Shown: piece after piece, positions 51,489 through 59,643 of the stretch
Position numbering within the stretch: position 1 is the stretch's first letter
Layout: each line of letters starts with the position of its first letter
Assembly: GCA_000716465.1 (NCBI GenBank)
Contig: JNWL01000011.1
Location: 217,944-281,943, forward strand
Direction of reading: 5' to 3'
DNA length: 64,000 nt
DNA from: Streptomyces bikiniensis
GTDB lineage: Bacteria > Actinomycetota > Actinomycetes > Streptomycetales > Streptomycetaceae
Position numbers and translations under genes: made by a program
The notes under the pieces: generated by a model
The model's input: the letters and a program-made list of their open reading frames with translations, nothing else
What the model was told of the DNA's origin: nothing
Databases searched by the model: none

Positions 51489-52796
51489 ATGAGCAGCGCA
51501 GCTTCCCGTACCACCGCCGGCCCCTTCGACCGCGGGCACACCGACGACCTCATGGCCTTCCTGTCGGCCTCCCCCTCGCCGTACCACGCGGTCGCGAACG
51601 CGGCCTCGCGCCTGGAGGAGGCCGGGTTCCGGCGGGTCGAGGAGACCGAGGCCTGGGACGCGACGAGCGGCGGGAAGTACGTGGTCCGCGGCGGCGCGAT
51701 CATCGCCTGGTACGTGCCGGAGGGCGCCGCCGCCCACACCCCGTACCGGATCGTCGGCGCCCACACCGACTCCCCCAACCTGCGCGTGAAGCCGCGCCCC
51801 GACCTGGGCTCGCAGGGCTGGCGGCAGGTCGCCGTCGAGGTCTACGGCGGCACCCTCCTCAACACCTGGCTCGACCGCGACCTCGGCATCGCGGGCCGCC
51901 TCACCCTCCGCGACGGAAGCCACCGCCTGGTGAACGTCGACCGGCCGCTGCTGCGCGTCCCGCAGCTCGCCATCCACCTCGACCGGCAGGCCAACGACGG
52001 CCTGAAGCTCGACCGCCAGCGCCACATGCAGCCCGTCTGGGGCATCGGGGACGTCCACGAGGGCGACCTGGTCTCCTTCGTCGCCGCCGAGGCCGGCGTC
52101 GACGCCGAGGACGTGTCCGGCTGGGACCTGATGGTCCACGCCGTGGAGGCCCCCGCCTACCTGGGCCGCGACCGCGAGCTGCTCGCCGGGCCGCGCATGG
52201 ACAACCTGCTCTCGGTGCACGCGGGCACCGCCGCGCTCGCCTCCCTCGCGGGCCGCGACGACCTGCCGTACGTCCCGGTCCTCGCCGCCTTCGACCACGA
52301 GGAGAACGGCTCCGAGGCCGACACCGGCGCCCAGGGCCCCCTGCTCGGCAACGTCCTGGAGCGCTCGGTGTACGCCCGGGGCGGCTCCTACGAGGACCGG
52401 GCGCGCGCCTTCGCCGGCACCGTCTGCCTCTCCTCCGACACCGGCCACGCGGTCCACCCCAACTACGCGGAGCGGCACGACCCGACGCACCACCCGCGCG
52501 TCAACGGCGGCCCGATCCTCAAGGTGAACGTCAACCAGCGCTACGCCACCGACGGCAGCGGCCGGGCCGTCTTCGCCGCCGCCTGCGAGAAGGCGGGCGT
52601 GCCCTGGCAGTCGTTCGTCTCCAACAACGACATGCCCTGCGGCACCACGATCGGCCCGATCACGGCCGCCCGCCACGGCATCAGCACTGTGGACATCGGC
52701 GTCGCGATCCTCTCCATGCACAGCGCCCGCGAACTGTGCGGCGCGGAGGACCCGTACCTCCTCGCGAACGCGCTGGTGGCGTTCCTGGAGGGCTGA
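51489..52796 (+). CDS. M18 family aminopeptidase
   Basis: This 435-residue zinc peptidase removes N-terminal residues from peptides in the cytoplasm. The metal ligands are visible: His in IVGAHTDSPNL, Asp in GPRMDNLLS, Glu in FDHEENGSEAD, Asp in CLSSDTGHA, and His in ILSMHSAREL near the C-terminus. The start MSSAASRTT is the first ATG after AAGG. It is a normal full-length M18 enzyme of DNPEP/ApeB type. Confidence 0.95.
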   Translation: MSSAASRTTAGPFDRGHTDDLMAFLSASPSPYHAVANAASRLEEAGFRRVEETEAWDATSGGKYVVRGGAIIAWYVPEGAAAHTPYRIVGAHTDSPNLRVKPRPDLGSQGWRQVAVEVYGGTLLNTWLDRDLGIAGRLTLRDGSHRLVNVDRPLLRVPQLAIHLDRQANDGLKLDRQRHMQPVWGIGDVHEGDLVSFVAAEAGVDAEDVSGWDLMVHAVEAPAYLGRDRELLAGPRMDNLLSVHAGTAALASLAGRDDLPYVPVLAAFDHEENGSEADTGAQGPLLGNVLERSVYARGGSYEDRARAFAGTVCLSSDTGHAVHPNYAERHDPTHHPRVNGGPILKVNVNQRYATDGSGRAVFAAACEKAGVPWQSFVSNNDMPCGTTIGPITAARHGISTVDIGVAILSMHSARELCGAEDPYLLANALVAFLEG

Positions 52797-52866
52797 GCCC
52801 GGCACCGCGGGGGCGGGACCGCGCGCGAAACATCCGCGAAAGGTCCCGCCCGGCAGGCTCGCCCCC

Positions 52867-53211
52867 ATGCACCGTCACGAGGGTCCGCCGCTGCGGAAGT
52901 CCGTCCCGTTCGCCGTCGTCGGCGTGCTCGCCGCGCTGACCGGGGCGGGGCTGCTGATCGGGGAGTACGACGACCGGCCGCCGTGGGGCACGGACATCGC
53001 GTACGAGGGCGGGTACGTCCTGGCCTCCCGGATCCGCGGGTACGACGTGGACGGTTCGCGGACGAAGGCGCTCATCGCCGGGGAGTGCGCGCGCCTGGAG
53101 CGGGAGGGGCGGGGCGGCGACCGGGCCGTCCACGACCCGGCCGCCTGGGTGGAGGGCTGCCTGGACGGGGCGGCGGGGCGCCCGTCCAGGAACCAGGGGC
53201 TCCTTCGCTAG
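52867..53211 (+). CDS. Small secreted or anchored hypothetical protein
   Basis: This 114-residue protein has a basic start MHRHEGPPLRKS and one hydrophobic helix (VPFAVVGVLAALTGAGLLIG). An exported part follows with a conserved-looking GGYVLASRIRGYDVDG and two cysteines (GECARLE and VEGCLDG) that could form a disulfide. I recognise no family. Its stop overlaps, tail to tail, the stop of the convergent NHL-thioredoxin gene by two bases. Confidence 0.72.
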   Translation: MHRHEGPPLRKSVPFAVVGVLAALTGAGLLIGEYDDRPPWGTDIAYEGGYVLASRIRGYDVDGSRTKALIAGECARLEREGRGGDRAVHDPAAWVEGCLDGAAGRPSRNQGLLR

Positions 53212-55028
53212 ACGCTCTCGTCCATGCCCGCGAGGATCAGCGGCAGGCGGGAGGCGCCCGCGTCCGTGAGCTTCACCGGGACGCCCCAGTCCTGCTGGTG
53301 GACGTGGCAGGCCGGGTATGCGTTGGCGGGGTCGTCGTCGCAGGAGGCCGCCATCGCGGACACGTGCAGCACGCCTTCCGCGACCTCCGGGTTCAGGTCG
53401 AGTTCGCGGAAGAGGTCCGTGCCCGTGCCCTCGCCGCCGAGCAGCAGCTCCGGCGGGGTCGAGGAGACCAGGAGCCGGGTCGAGGGGCCGTAGCGCTCGT
53501 CCAGCTTCTGGCCGGTCGGGGCCCGGAAGACGACGTCGAGGCGGAGGCGACCGGGGGCGACCTCGGTGGCCTCGCGCCGGGTGCGGTGGGCGACCGCCTC
53601 GACCCGGACGGCCTCCTCGGGCAGCCGCAGCCGGGTCAGCCGGTGCCGGGCGGACTCGACGACCACGATGTCCCCGTCCACCAGGACCGCGTCGCTCGGC
53701 TCGCGCAGGTCGGTGGCGAGGGTGGTGACCTCGCCGGTGGCGGGGTCGTAGCGGCGCAGGGCGTGGTTGTACGTGTCGCTGACGGCGACCGAGCCGTCGG
53801 GCAGGGCGGTCACGCCCAGCGGGTGCTGGAGGAGCGCCTGGCCGGCGTCGCCGTCGCGGTGGCCGAAGTCGAAGAGGCCGGTGCCGACGGCGGTGTGCAC
53901 GACGCCGTCGGTGTCGATCCAGCGCAGGGCGCTGGTCTCGGAGTCCGCGATCCACAGCCGGTCGCCGGCGGCCGCGAGCCCGGAGGGCTGCGCGAACCAG
54001 GCCTCGGCGGCGGGCCCGTCGACCAGGCCCTCGTTCGTGGTGCCGGCCGCGACCCCGACGGTCTTCGTCTCCGGGTCGTACGTCCACAGCTGGTGGACGC
54101 CGGCCATCGCGATCCACACCTTGCCCTGCCACCAGGCCACGTCCCACGGCGAGGACAGGTCGACCTCCGGGGCGGGGCCGGAGGTCGGGGACCCCTGCCA
54201 CCACTGCCTGCCGGTGCCGGCGACGAGCTCGATCGCGCCGCTCTCCGGGTCGTACGCGCGCAGGGAGTGGTTCACGGTGTCCGCGACGATCACCCTGCCG
54301 TCGGGGAGCCGGGCGAGGCCCTGCGGCTCCCGGAAGACCCCTTCCCCGATGCGGCGCACGACGGTCTCGCCGTCCGCCGCCAGCTCGACCAGCCGGTGCC
54401 GGGTGGTGTCGGAGACCAGGAAGTTCCCGGAGGGGAGGGTGATCGCCTTGCCGGGGAAGCGCAGGTCGGTGGCGACGGGCTCGGGCGCCACGTACGGCCC
54501 GTCGCCGCGCCGCAGCGTCCCCTTGGCCCCGTGCTCGGCCTCCAGCTCCTCCACGAGGGTCCGGATGGCGTTGGCGTGGCCCTCGCCCGCGTGCTGGGCG
54601 ACGACGTACCCCTCGGGGTCGATCACGACGAGCGTCGGCCAGGCGCGCACGGCGTACTGCTTCCAGGTCGCGAGCTCCGGGTCGTCCAGTACGGGGTGGT
54701 GCACCTCGTACCGCTCGACGGCGTCCACCACGGCCTGGTGCTCGGCCTCGTGCACGAACTTCGGCGAGTGCACCCCGACGATCACCAGGGTGTCGCGGTG
54801 CTTCTCCTCCAGGTCGCGCAGCTCGTCGAGGACGTGCAGGCAGTTCACGCAGCAGAAGGTCCAGAAGTCGAGGATCAATGTGCGACCTCGGAAGTCGGCG
54901 AGCTTCAGATCCTTCCCGCCGGTGTTGATCCAGCCGCCCTTGCCGATCAGCTCGGGGGCACGGACACGGGCACGCTTGCGGGGCGCGGGCGCGGACGCGG
55001 GGGTGGGCGTCGGGGCGGCATCGTTCAT
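53208..55028 (-). CDS. NHL-repeat thioredoxin-like protein, 5' end supplied by an integrated element
   Basis: This 606-residue protein has an N-terminal thioredoxin-like domain with a CxxC site (TFCCVNCLHVL) and about six NHL beta-propeller blades (for example QGLARLPDGRVIVADTVNHS). It probably acts as a redox or scaffold protein. Codons 1-56 (54860-55028) lie inside an integrative element, and the rest is chromosomal. The junction is a 15-bp core, TCCAGAAGTCGAGGA, and the native 5' end survives 4.5 kb away at 59381-59551. The element-borne start differs by several substitutions and is two residues longer. The gene remains intact, but now under an element promoter. Confidence 0.92.
   Translation of the reverse strand: MNDAAPTPTPASAPAPRKRARVRAPELIGKGGWINTGGKDLKLADFRGRTLILDFWTFCCVNCLHVLDELRDLEEKHRDTLVIVGVHSPKFVHEAEHQAVVDAVERYEVHHPVLDDPELATWKQYAVRAWPTLVVIDPEGYVVAQHAGEGHANAIRTLVEELEAEHGAKGTLRRGDGPYVAPEPVATDLRFPGKAITLPSGNFLVSDTTRHRLVELAADGETVVRRIGEGVFREPQGLARLPDGRVIVADTVNHSLRAYDPESGAIELVAGTGRQWWQGSPTSGPAPEVDLSSPWDVAWWQGKVWIAMAGVHQLWTYDPETKTVGVAAGTTNEGLVDGPAAEAWFAQPSGLAAAGDRLWIADSETSALRWIDTDGVVHTAVGTGLFDFGHRDGDAGQALLQHPLGVTALPDGSVAVSDTYNHALRRYDPATGEVTTLATDLREPSDAVLVDGDIVVVESARHRLTRLRLPEEAVRVEAVAHRTRREATEVAPGRLRLDVVFRAPTGQKLDERYGPSTRLLVSSTPPELLLGGEGTGTDLFRELDLNPEVAEGVLHVSAMAASCDDDPANAYPACHVHQQDWGVPVKLTDAGASRLPLILAGMDESV
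54860..54874. other. Attachment core, target-gene side
   Basis: TCCAGAAGTCGAGGA lies inside the restored NHL-thioredoxin gene, just upstream of the codons for its CxxC motif. It matches the core at 59389-59403. Sequence on either side of this core differs from that beside the other copy. Confidence 0.8.
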
Positions 55029-55121
55029 GGTTCAAGCTTGCCACCCGCGCGTGAACGCAGGATCACGGCCGTACGACGCGGGTGCGTGCCCTGTGCAGCT
55101 ACGGGACCCGCCTCCCCACGG

Positions 55122-55820
55122 CTAGCCTCCTTGGACGCCCCGGACGAACAGGGTTCCTGTGCGCCGACTACCGGGGGGTGGGGCAAGCACGGACGCTGAT
55201 ACGTCCACGAAGCCGTGTTCCTTGAGAATCAGCGCCCATACATCGGGTTCGTAGTCCCACCGCTTGACGACAGCGGGGTCCTCTTCGGGCCCGCGCGGGA
55301 TGTATGACGCCTGGCAGCCGTAGCACCCCTCGACCGGGGGCCGCTGGGAGAAGGCGAAGACGCCACCCGGCTTGAGGTTCGCGTGAACGACCGGCAGCAG
55401 TAGGCCGGGGTCGGTGAACCACGCAGCGCCGAACACGCTGTAGACCGCATCGAAGATCGTGAGCGTGTCTCCGAGGTAGGTGAGGGCGTCGGCATGGTGG
55501 AGTTCCATCCCGTCCACGCCCGGCCACCGCTCACGTGCCTTGTCTAGTTGCTTGGCGGAGAGGTCGATCCCGACGGACGTCATGCCGAGCGTTGCGAGAT
55601 GGGCGGCGTTCCCCCCGGACCCGCACCCGAGATCGAGCACGCGGTCTCCCGGGTTGAGGTTGAGCACGTCGGCCCTGGGGCCGTGGTCCGGGTACTGGGA
55701 CCAGTTGAACCATGTGGTCTCGCCCTTGGCGTTGGTCCTCCGCCGCTGGGGCTTGCTCTGCGAGTAGGTGTCCCATGCGGTGCTGCGAGCGTCAGTCACT
55801 ACCTGTCCGTTCTCGTTCAC
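55122..55820 (-). CDS. Class I SAM-dependent methyltransferase
   Basis: This 232-residue protein starts at GTG 55820. Motif I is VLDLGCGSGGNAAHLATLG, preceded by WFNWSQYPDHGPRADVLNL. Later signals are VGIDLSAKQL, YSVFGAAWF and LKPGGVFAFSQRP. It is a full-length cytoplasmic methyltransferase; the substrate is unknown. Two cysteines (GCYGCQ) near residue 174 may bind metal. It is element cargo, downstream of the glycine-rich-domain-like gene but separated from it by a hairpin, so its expression may be lower or separately driven. Confidence 0.88.
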   Translation of the reverse strand: MNENGQVVTDARSTAWDTYSQSKPQRRRTNAKGETTWFNWSQYPDHGPRADVLNLNPGDRVLDLGCGSGGNAAHLATLGMTSVGIDLSAKQLDKARERWPGVDGMELHHADALTYLGDTLTIFDAVYSVFGAAWFTDPGLLLPVVHANLKPGGVFAFSQRPPVEGCYGCQASYIPRGPEEDPAVVKRWDYEPDVWALILKEHGFVDVSASVLAPPPGSRRTGTLFVRGVQGG

Positions 55821-55826
55821 GGCGAC

Positions 55827-55853
55827 AGCCGCCCGGCACGATACCGGGCGGCT
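55827..55853 (-). terminator. Hairpin between glycine-rich-like gene and methyltransferase
   Basis: AGCCGCCCGG (55827-55836) pairs with CCGGGCGGCT (55844-55853) over a seven-base loop. It lies downstream of the 55892 stop, seven bases before the methyltransferase GTG, so it may attenuate transcription into that gene. Confidence 0.7.
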
Positions 55854-55891
55854 GAAGCTCTCGTGGGTCAGTCGCTCCGCTTGAGTCGGAG

Positions 55892-56350
55892 CTACTTGGC
55901 GACGGGGCTGTCGGAGCAGCCCGCGTAGCTCTGGGTGCAGTCGGCCGCGCCGTCGATCGGCCAGAACTCCGGGTCCACGTCGAAGCCGGCCGATCGGATC
56001 ATCTCGGCCGTCCGACGCATCGCGGCCCGGCCCTCGGCCGGGTTGTGGCCGCTGTTGCGGTCGGGGACGTGGTGGATGAACCCGCCGCCGAGCGCGTCGC
56101 AGAACTCGGCGTAGTGCTTGGTGTGGAGCACGAGCGCGTGCCAGAAGAGGTCCACGCGAAGGCTGGGCGTGGCCCTCTCCGTGATGTTCGCGGCGACGGC
56201 GAGAAAGGCCGCCACCTGGTTGACGCCGCGCTGGCCCTGGTCGTCGGTCATCTCCGGCCAGGAGTCCTCGCGGACCATGGTGATGAGGTCGGCCCTCAGT
56301 TCCGGGGTGATGAGGTCGTACACGGTCTTCGTCGTGTCGGTGATCGTCAC
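55892..56350 (-). CDS. Glycine-rich-domain-like small protein (element cargo)
   Basis: This 152-residue protein starts at GTG 56350, seven bases after GGAAGG, and overlaps the stop of the upstream small gene (GTGA). Its core, LRVDLFWHALVLHTKHYAEFCDALGGGFIHHVPD, spans about 35 residues and matches the His/Trp-rich module of glycine-rich-domain-containing proteins. The C-terminus contains two cysteines (ADCTQSYAGCSDS). It is soluble. I do not know its function. Its tight coupling to the 55-residue Cys protein suggests they act together. Confidence 0.78.
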   Translation of the reverse strand: MTITDTTKTVYDLITPELRADLITMVREDSWPEMTDDQGQRGVNQVAAFLAVAANITERATPSLRVDLFWHALVLHTKHYAEFCDALGGGFIHHVPDRNSGHNPAEGRAAMRRTAEMIRSAGFDVDPEFWPIDGAADCTQSYAGCSDSPVAK

Positions 56351-56514
56351 GTCTGTGCCTTCCTGGTCTGTGAGGAACATCGGGGGCACTTGCAGGGGGG
56401 CCAGGCGGCGGAGGCCATGGGGGTCAACGGCTTCTCGGCGCTGCTGCTGGGGTAGATCACCTCAGAGCCGAACGTCTGGCCGGAGTCGCGAGACACCCGC
56501 ACGGTCATGGTCAT
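56347..56514 (-). CDS. 55-residue Cys-rich small protein
   Basis: ATG 56514 (or the ATG six bases later) follows GGAAGG. The peptide begins MTMTVRVSRDSGQTFGSEV and ends WPPCKCPRCSSQTRKAQT, with three closely spaced cysteines. I recall similar small proteins beside glycine-rich-domain genes in other Streptomyces, with variable N-termini and a conserved CxCxxC end. It may bind metal or be modified. It is coupled by overlap to the next gene. It is too short for confident family assignment. Confidence 0.7.
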   Translation of the reverse strand: MTMTVRVSRDSGQTFGSEVIYPSSSAEKPLTPMASAAWPPCKCPRCSSQTRKAQT

Positions 56515-56617
56515 CGTTGGCCTTCCGCTTGCCTGGTCCGGTTGGTGAAGCGATGTTCCCGCCGCCGACCGGTCGGAACGACGACGCTTCGGGCGTCGCC
56601 TGGGCGTCACTCAGTAA

Positions 56618-56688
56618 GGTGTCAATGACGCCCTCCAGGACGTCAAACCGGTGTCATTGCATGACTGTTCGGTCTAGCTTTGACGTCA
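56618..56688 (+). promoter_or_regulatory. Promoter/operator region of the XRE regulator
   Basis: The 70 bases before the ATG contain related GTGTCAATGAC and GTGTCATTGCATGAC segments and two GACGTCA sequences. The palindrome TGACGTCA at 56681-56688 covers the start codon. These are candidate sites for autoregulation by the XRE protein; binding is not shown. Confidence 0.45.
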
Positions 56689-57467
56689 TGACGACGACCG
56701 CCGTGGTGCCGAATGATGTGCTGCGGGCCGTGCGTATCGGCCTGCGATTAAGCCAAGACGACTTCGCCAAGGCGCTCCGCCGGGCAGGTGCGGAACTGGG
56801 AGAGCCGAACGAGGCTTCCAAGCGGCTAGTGCAGCGCTGGGAGTCCGGCACGAGCAAGACGCCTCGGGGCGTGTACGCCAGGGCCTTGGAACGGGTCACC
56901 GGCCGCCCGGTCGAGGCACTGGGGTTCGCCCTGCCGGTGCCGATGGCACGAGTCCACGCAGACGGGAAGGGAGGGCATGACATGGAGACCGGCACAACCG
57001 GTGTCGCGTCTGTCTCCGTAGGCGCGCAGCCCACCGCGCAGACGGGTGAGGATATGTTTTCGGGAGTGTGGCTCAGCCGCTACGAGTTCTTCTCTTCGAG
57101 CCGGGGCGACTCGTACGAGGGTAGGCACTACGTGGTGATCGTCCAGCACGGGAACCGGCTGACCGTTCAGAGTCTGCCTGGGGCGAGCAGCAACCCGAAC
57201 AGCCCGCTCGCGCTGGATCTGACCGTCGATCGCAACGTGGTCACGGGTACGTGGGTCGAGCAGACTGCCGCAGACGGCTATTACAACGGGGCCCGCTACC
57301 ACGGGGCCGTCCAACTCCTGGTCGAGCCGACCGGACGGCGCATGGCCGGAAAGTGGGTCGGCTTCGGCAAGGACTTCGACGTGAACACCGGCCCCTGGGA
57401 ACTGCAGCTGGTGGACCGGTCCACGAGCAAGGCGACGCTGGAGAGGTACAGCCAGACGCCGGAGTGA
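56688..57467 (+). CDS. XRE-family regulator with C-terminal beta sensor domain, TTA codon
   Basis: This 259-residue protein starts at ATG 56688. Residues 5-75 form a helix-turn-helix of lambda/Cro type (LRLSQDDFAKALRRAGAEL; RLVQRWESGTSKTPRGVYAR). A linker leads to a beta-rich domain near 120-250 (GVWLSRYEFFSSSRGDSY, HYVVIVQHGNRLTVQSLPG, RRMAGKWVGFGKDF), which could bind a ligand. Codon 21 is TTA (56748-56750), so translation probably needs the bldA tRNA and would be delayed in development. It is divergent from the cargo genes and convergent with the integrase, so it probably controls element genes. Confidence 0.88.
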   Translation: MTTTAVVPNDVLRAVRIGLRLSQDDFAKALRRAGAELGEPNEASKRLVQRWESGTSKTPRGVYARALERVTGRPVEALGFALPVPMARVHADGKGGHDMETGTTGVASVSVGAQPTAQTGEDMFSGVWLSRYEFFSSSRGDSYEGRHYVVIVQHGNRLTVQSLPGASSNPNSPLALDLTVDRNVVTGTWVEQTAADGYYNGARYHGAVQLLVEPTGRRMAGKWVGFGKDFDVNTGPWELQLVDRSTSKATLERYSQTPE

Positions 57468-57695
57468 CATCGGAAGGGGCACCTGATGGGCCGAAGATCC
57501 CATGGGGTGGGGCCTTCGGCGGGCTTTGCAGGGCGTGAACTGTGCCGCTCTCGCGTCTCCGGCGGTCGATATGCGCTGGTCAGAGCCACGATGGGCCCGG
57601 AAACGGAGTCACACCCAGCGTGTGCATTCCGAGCTGGGGCCGGAGTCGGGATGGTGACCCCAGCGCAACTTCGCGCCGGCCCTCGGGCCGCCCCA
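57468..57695. other. Gap after the XRE gene
   Basis: No gene or clear signal is seen here. The sequence is ordinary, with moderate GC content. It leads into the large inverted repeat before the integrase stop. Confidence 0.4.
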
Positions 57696-57800
57696 GTGAC
57701 GAAGTGACGGAATGACGTTTAGTTCTATTCCATCCAAAGAGACTCAGAACATCTCTTAAGGAGTTAATGGACTTCGACCGTCATTCCGTCACTTCGTCAC
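57696..57800. repeat. 22-bp inverted repeat with nested hairpin and 8-bp iterons
   Basis: GTGACGAAGTGACGGAATGACG (57696-57717, written here in parts: GTGACGAAGTG and ACGGAATGACG) is repeated exactly in inverse orientation at 57779-57800, with 61 bases between. An inner AAGAGA/TCTCTT stem lies in the loop. Each arm contains three TGACGNAA-like 8-base steps. The right arm overlaps the last codons of the integrase. It may be a bidirectional terminator or a protein-binding or origin-like site. Confidence 0.8.
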
Positions 57801-59346
57801 CCGCTGGCTCCTGCCCAGCACCGTCTCTCGTCGCCCAGACGATCCGGCAGCGCTCGTCGCCGTCGAACCTCACGCCCACTCTGCCCCGCCGGACTTCCAC
57901 CCGATCGATGGCGAGGCCAAGGCGTTCACACCTTCCGGCCGCATCATCGGCTTCCCAAGCTTCACGTAGCAGGCCCGCATCCAGGAGCGGAGAGATATCC
58001 ACGGAAGGGGTCGGTATCCGCAACAGGTCTGCGCGCAGTCCCTCGATCCGGGTACGGAGCCGTCCTGCGAGTCGGTTGTACCGGTCGATCGCGTCTGCGC
58101 CAGTGAACTCGCCACGGACGTACCTGGCCTCCTCCAGGTCCGACAGACGAGCCCCCTCGTCCGCGATCTCCGCCTCGATCGCGTCCCGCTTCGCGAAAAC
58201 CTCCGGGTCCTCCCTCTGCACCCAGCGATCGGCGATCACAGCGAGCAGCGGGTCCTGGGGCTCCAGGGACGGCAGGCGTGAGAGGAACGCCCGGGTCACG
58301 TAGTCGTCGATGCTTTCCACACGGGCCGAGACACCGGAGCATCCCCGCCCCATGCGGTGGCTGGAGCACTGGTACGACGTGCCGGCCTTGCTCATCCGGG
58401 CCCCACAGAGCCCACAACGCGCTATCCCGGTGAGCAGCGACTTCCCCTGCTTGTGACCGTGACGCTTCCCCGCCAGAGGAAACGTGCGCGCTTCGAGCTG
58501 GCGGAGGATGAGCTCACGCTCCCCGACCGTAATGATCCCCTCACCGATGCTCACGGTCTCCAGCGTCTCCGGGTCTCGGTAGGGAGAGACCCGGTTCATG
58601 TACTTGCGCGTCCCGTCCGGCTGCTCCTCGTACTCGGTCTGCGGCATGAGACCGGCGAAGGCCGGTGAGCGAAGGAGTTGCATGACGCTGGACGAGTTCC
58701 ACTCGCCTCCACGGGCGGACTCCACCCCGTGCTCGTTCAGCAGCCGGGCGATGTGGACGAGGGCCTTCCCCGACAGCGCTTCGTCGGCGATCAGGCGGGC
58801 GTAGACGGCGGTCTCGGGGTCGTGGACGAGCTTCTTCGCCTCCGGGTCCACCAACAGCCCGTAAGGCGGTTGTCCGCCGATCCACTGGCCCCGCTGGCGC
58901 AGGTACCGCTTGGCGTTGCCGACGCGCATCCCAAGGTTGCGGGACTCGTTGCGCGCCAGTTCCGCCAGCATCGCGATGGTGACCCGGGCGCTGTCGTTCT
59001 TCGTGTCGAGCCCGTCCATGACGGAGACCAGCCGTCCGCCGACCCGGCCTATGTCGTCCAGCGCCTTGCCGACCTCGCCGATGCCCTTGCGGGACAGGCG
59101 GTCGAGCTTCCAGACGATCAGAACGCCCACGACGCCGGCCGTGGCTGCTGTGATCGCCGCATCGAACCCCTTGCGGCTGACGTTCTTGTAACCGGAACGT
59201 CCACGGTCGATGTGGACCTTGCGGACGGTCAGTCCGTTGCGCTCCGCCCATGCGCGGCAGTCGGCTTCCTGGCGATCGATCGCGGTCTTGCCCTCCCGGT
59301 CCAGGGACAGGCGCAAGTACAGGTCAGCAGTGGTGTGTTGGTGCAC
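57781..59346 (-). CDS. Large serine recombinase (integrase)
   Basis: This 521-residue integrase of the phiC31 type inserts and excises the element. The catalytic serine is near residue 14 (YLRLSLDREGK), the resolvase domain includes VWKLDRLSRKG and MLAELARNES, and a recombinase domain follows (SSSVMQLLRSPAFAGL). A zinc ribbon is present (CGLCGARM and CSSHRMGRGCSG). A coiled-coil region lies near residues 370-450. The start ATG at 59346 is 43 bases from the attachment core at 59389. No excisionase is obvious; a directionality factor could be one of the small cargo proteins. Confidence 0.95.
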   Translation of the reverse strand: MHQHTTADLYLRLSLDREGKTAIDRQEADCRAWAERNGLTVRKVHIDRGRSGYKNVSRKGFDAAITAATAGVVGVLIVWKLDRLSRKGIGEVGKALDDIGRVGGRLVSVMDGLDTKNDSARVTIAMLAELARNESRNLGMRVGNAKRYLRQRGQWIGGQPPYGLLVDPEAKKLVHDPETAVYARLIADEALSGKALVHIARLLNEHGVESARGGEWNSSSVMQLLRSPAFAGLMPQTEYEEQPDGTRKYMNRVSPYRDPETLETVSIGEGIITVGERELILRQLEARTFPLAGKRHGHKQGKSLLTGIARCGLCGARMSKAGTSYQCSSHRMGRGCSGVSARVESIDDYVTRAFLSRLPSLEPQDPLLAVIADRWVQREDPEVFAKRDAIEAEIADEGARLSDLEEARYVRGEFTGADAIDRYNRLAGRLRTRIEGLRADLLRIPTPSVDISPLLDAGLLREAWEADDAAGRCERLGLAIDRVEVRRGRVGVRFDGDERCRIVWATRDGAGQEPAGDEVTE

Positions 59347-59380
59347 GTGCCCAACGCTAGCGAGAAGTGCTCACATTGGT

Positions 59381-59551
59381 TCAGGAAATCCAGAAGTCGA
59401 GGAGGACGATCTTCCCCCGCAGGTCGGCGAGGGTGAGTTCTTCTCCGCCGGTGTTCAGCCAGCCGCCCTTGCCGATCAGCTCGGGGGCACGGACACGGGC
59501 GCGCTTGCGGGGCGCGGGCGCGGGGGTGGGCGCCGGAGCAGCATCGTTCAT
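59381..59551 (-). pseudogene. Native 5' remnant of the NHL-thioredoxin gene
   Basis: ATG 59551 opens a 56-codon frame beginning MNDAAPAPTPAPAPRKRARV. It ends at GKIVLLDFWIS followed by TGA just past the attachment core. It matches the start of the gene at 53208-55028 almost residue for residue, including APELIGKGGW and NTGG. It lacks the redox CxxC and the propeller. It still has the native promoter side, so a short peptide may be made. Confidence 0.9.
59389..59403. other. Attachment core, integrase side
   Basis: TCCAGAAGTCGAGGA lies between the integrase start and the native 5' remnant, in the same orientation as the copy at 54860-54874. Confidence 0.8.
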
Positions 59552-59643
59552 GGGTCCAAGGGTGCCGTACGGGTGGAAAGTGGGGGGCGGCCGGGGGCGG
59601 AGGGCGTGTCCGGGGGCGGGTTCCGGGGTGGGGGCCGGTCAGC

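Larger units (their letters stand above)
54860..59403. mobile_element. 4.5-kb serine-integrase element inserted in the NHL-thioredoxin gene
   Basis: The segment is bounded by identical 15-bp sequences, TCCAGAAGTCGAGGA, at 54860-54874 and 59389-59403. It encodes a large serine recombinase at one end, an XRE-type regulator, a 55-residue Cys protein, a glycine-rich-domain-like protein and a methyltransferase. It carries a replacement 5' end for the target gene. The split native 5' end at 59381-59551 proves the site of insertion. No transfer or replication genes are visible, so it is an integrative or mobilisable unit, a satellite, or a reduced prophage. GC content is lower than that of its surroundings. 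Confidence 0.85.

Noticed and set aside
54860..59403. Interpretation as a complete prophage
   Set aside because: No capsid, tail, packaging or lysis genes are present in 4.5 kb.
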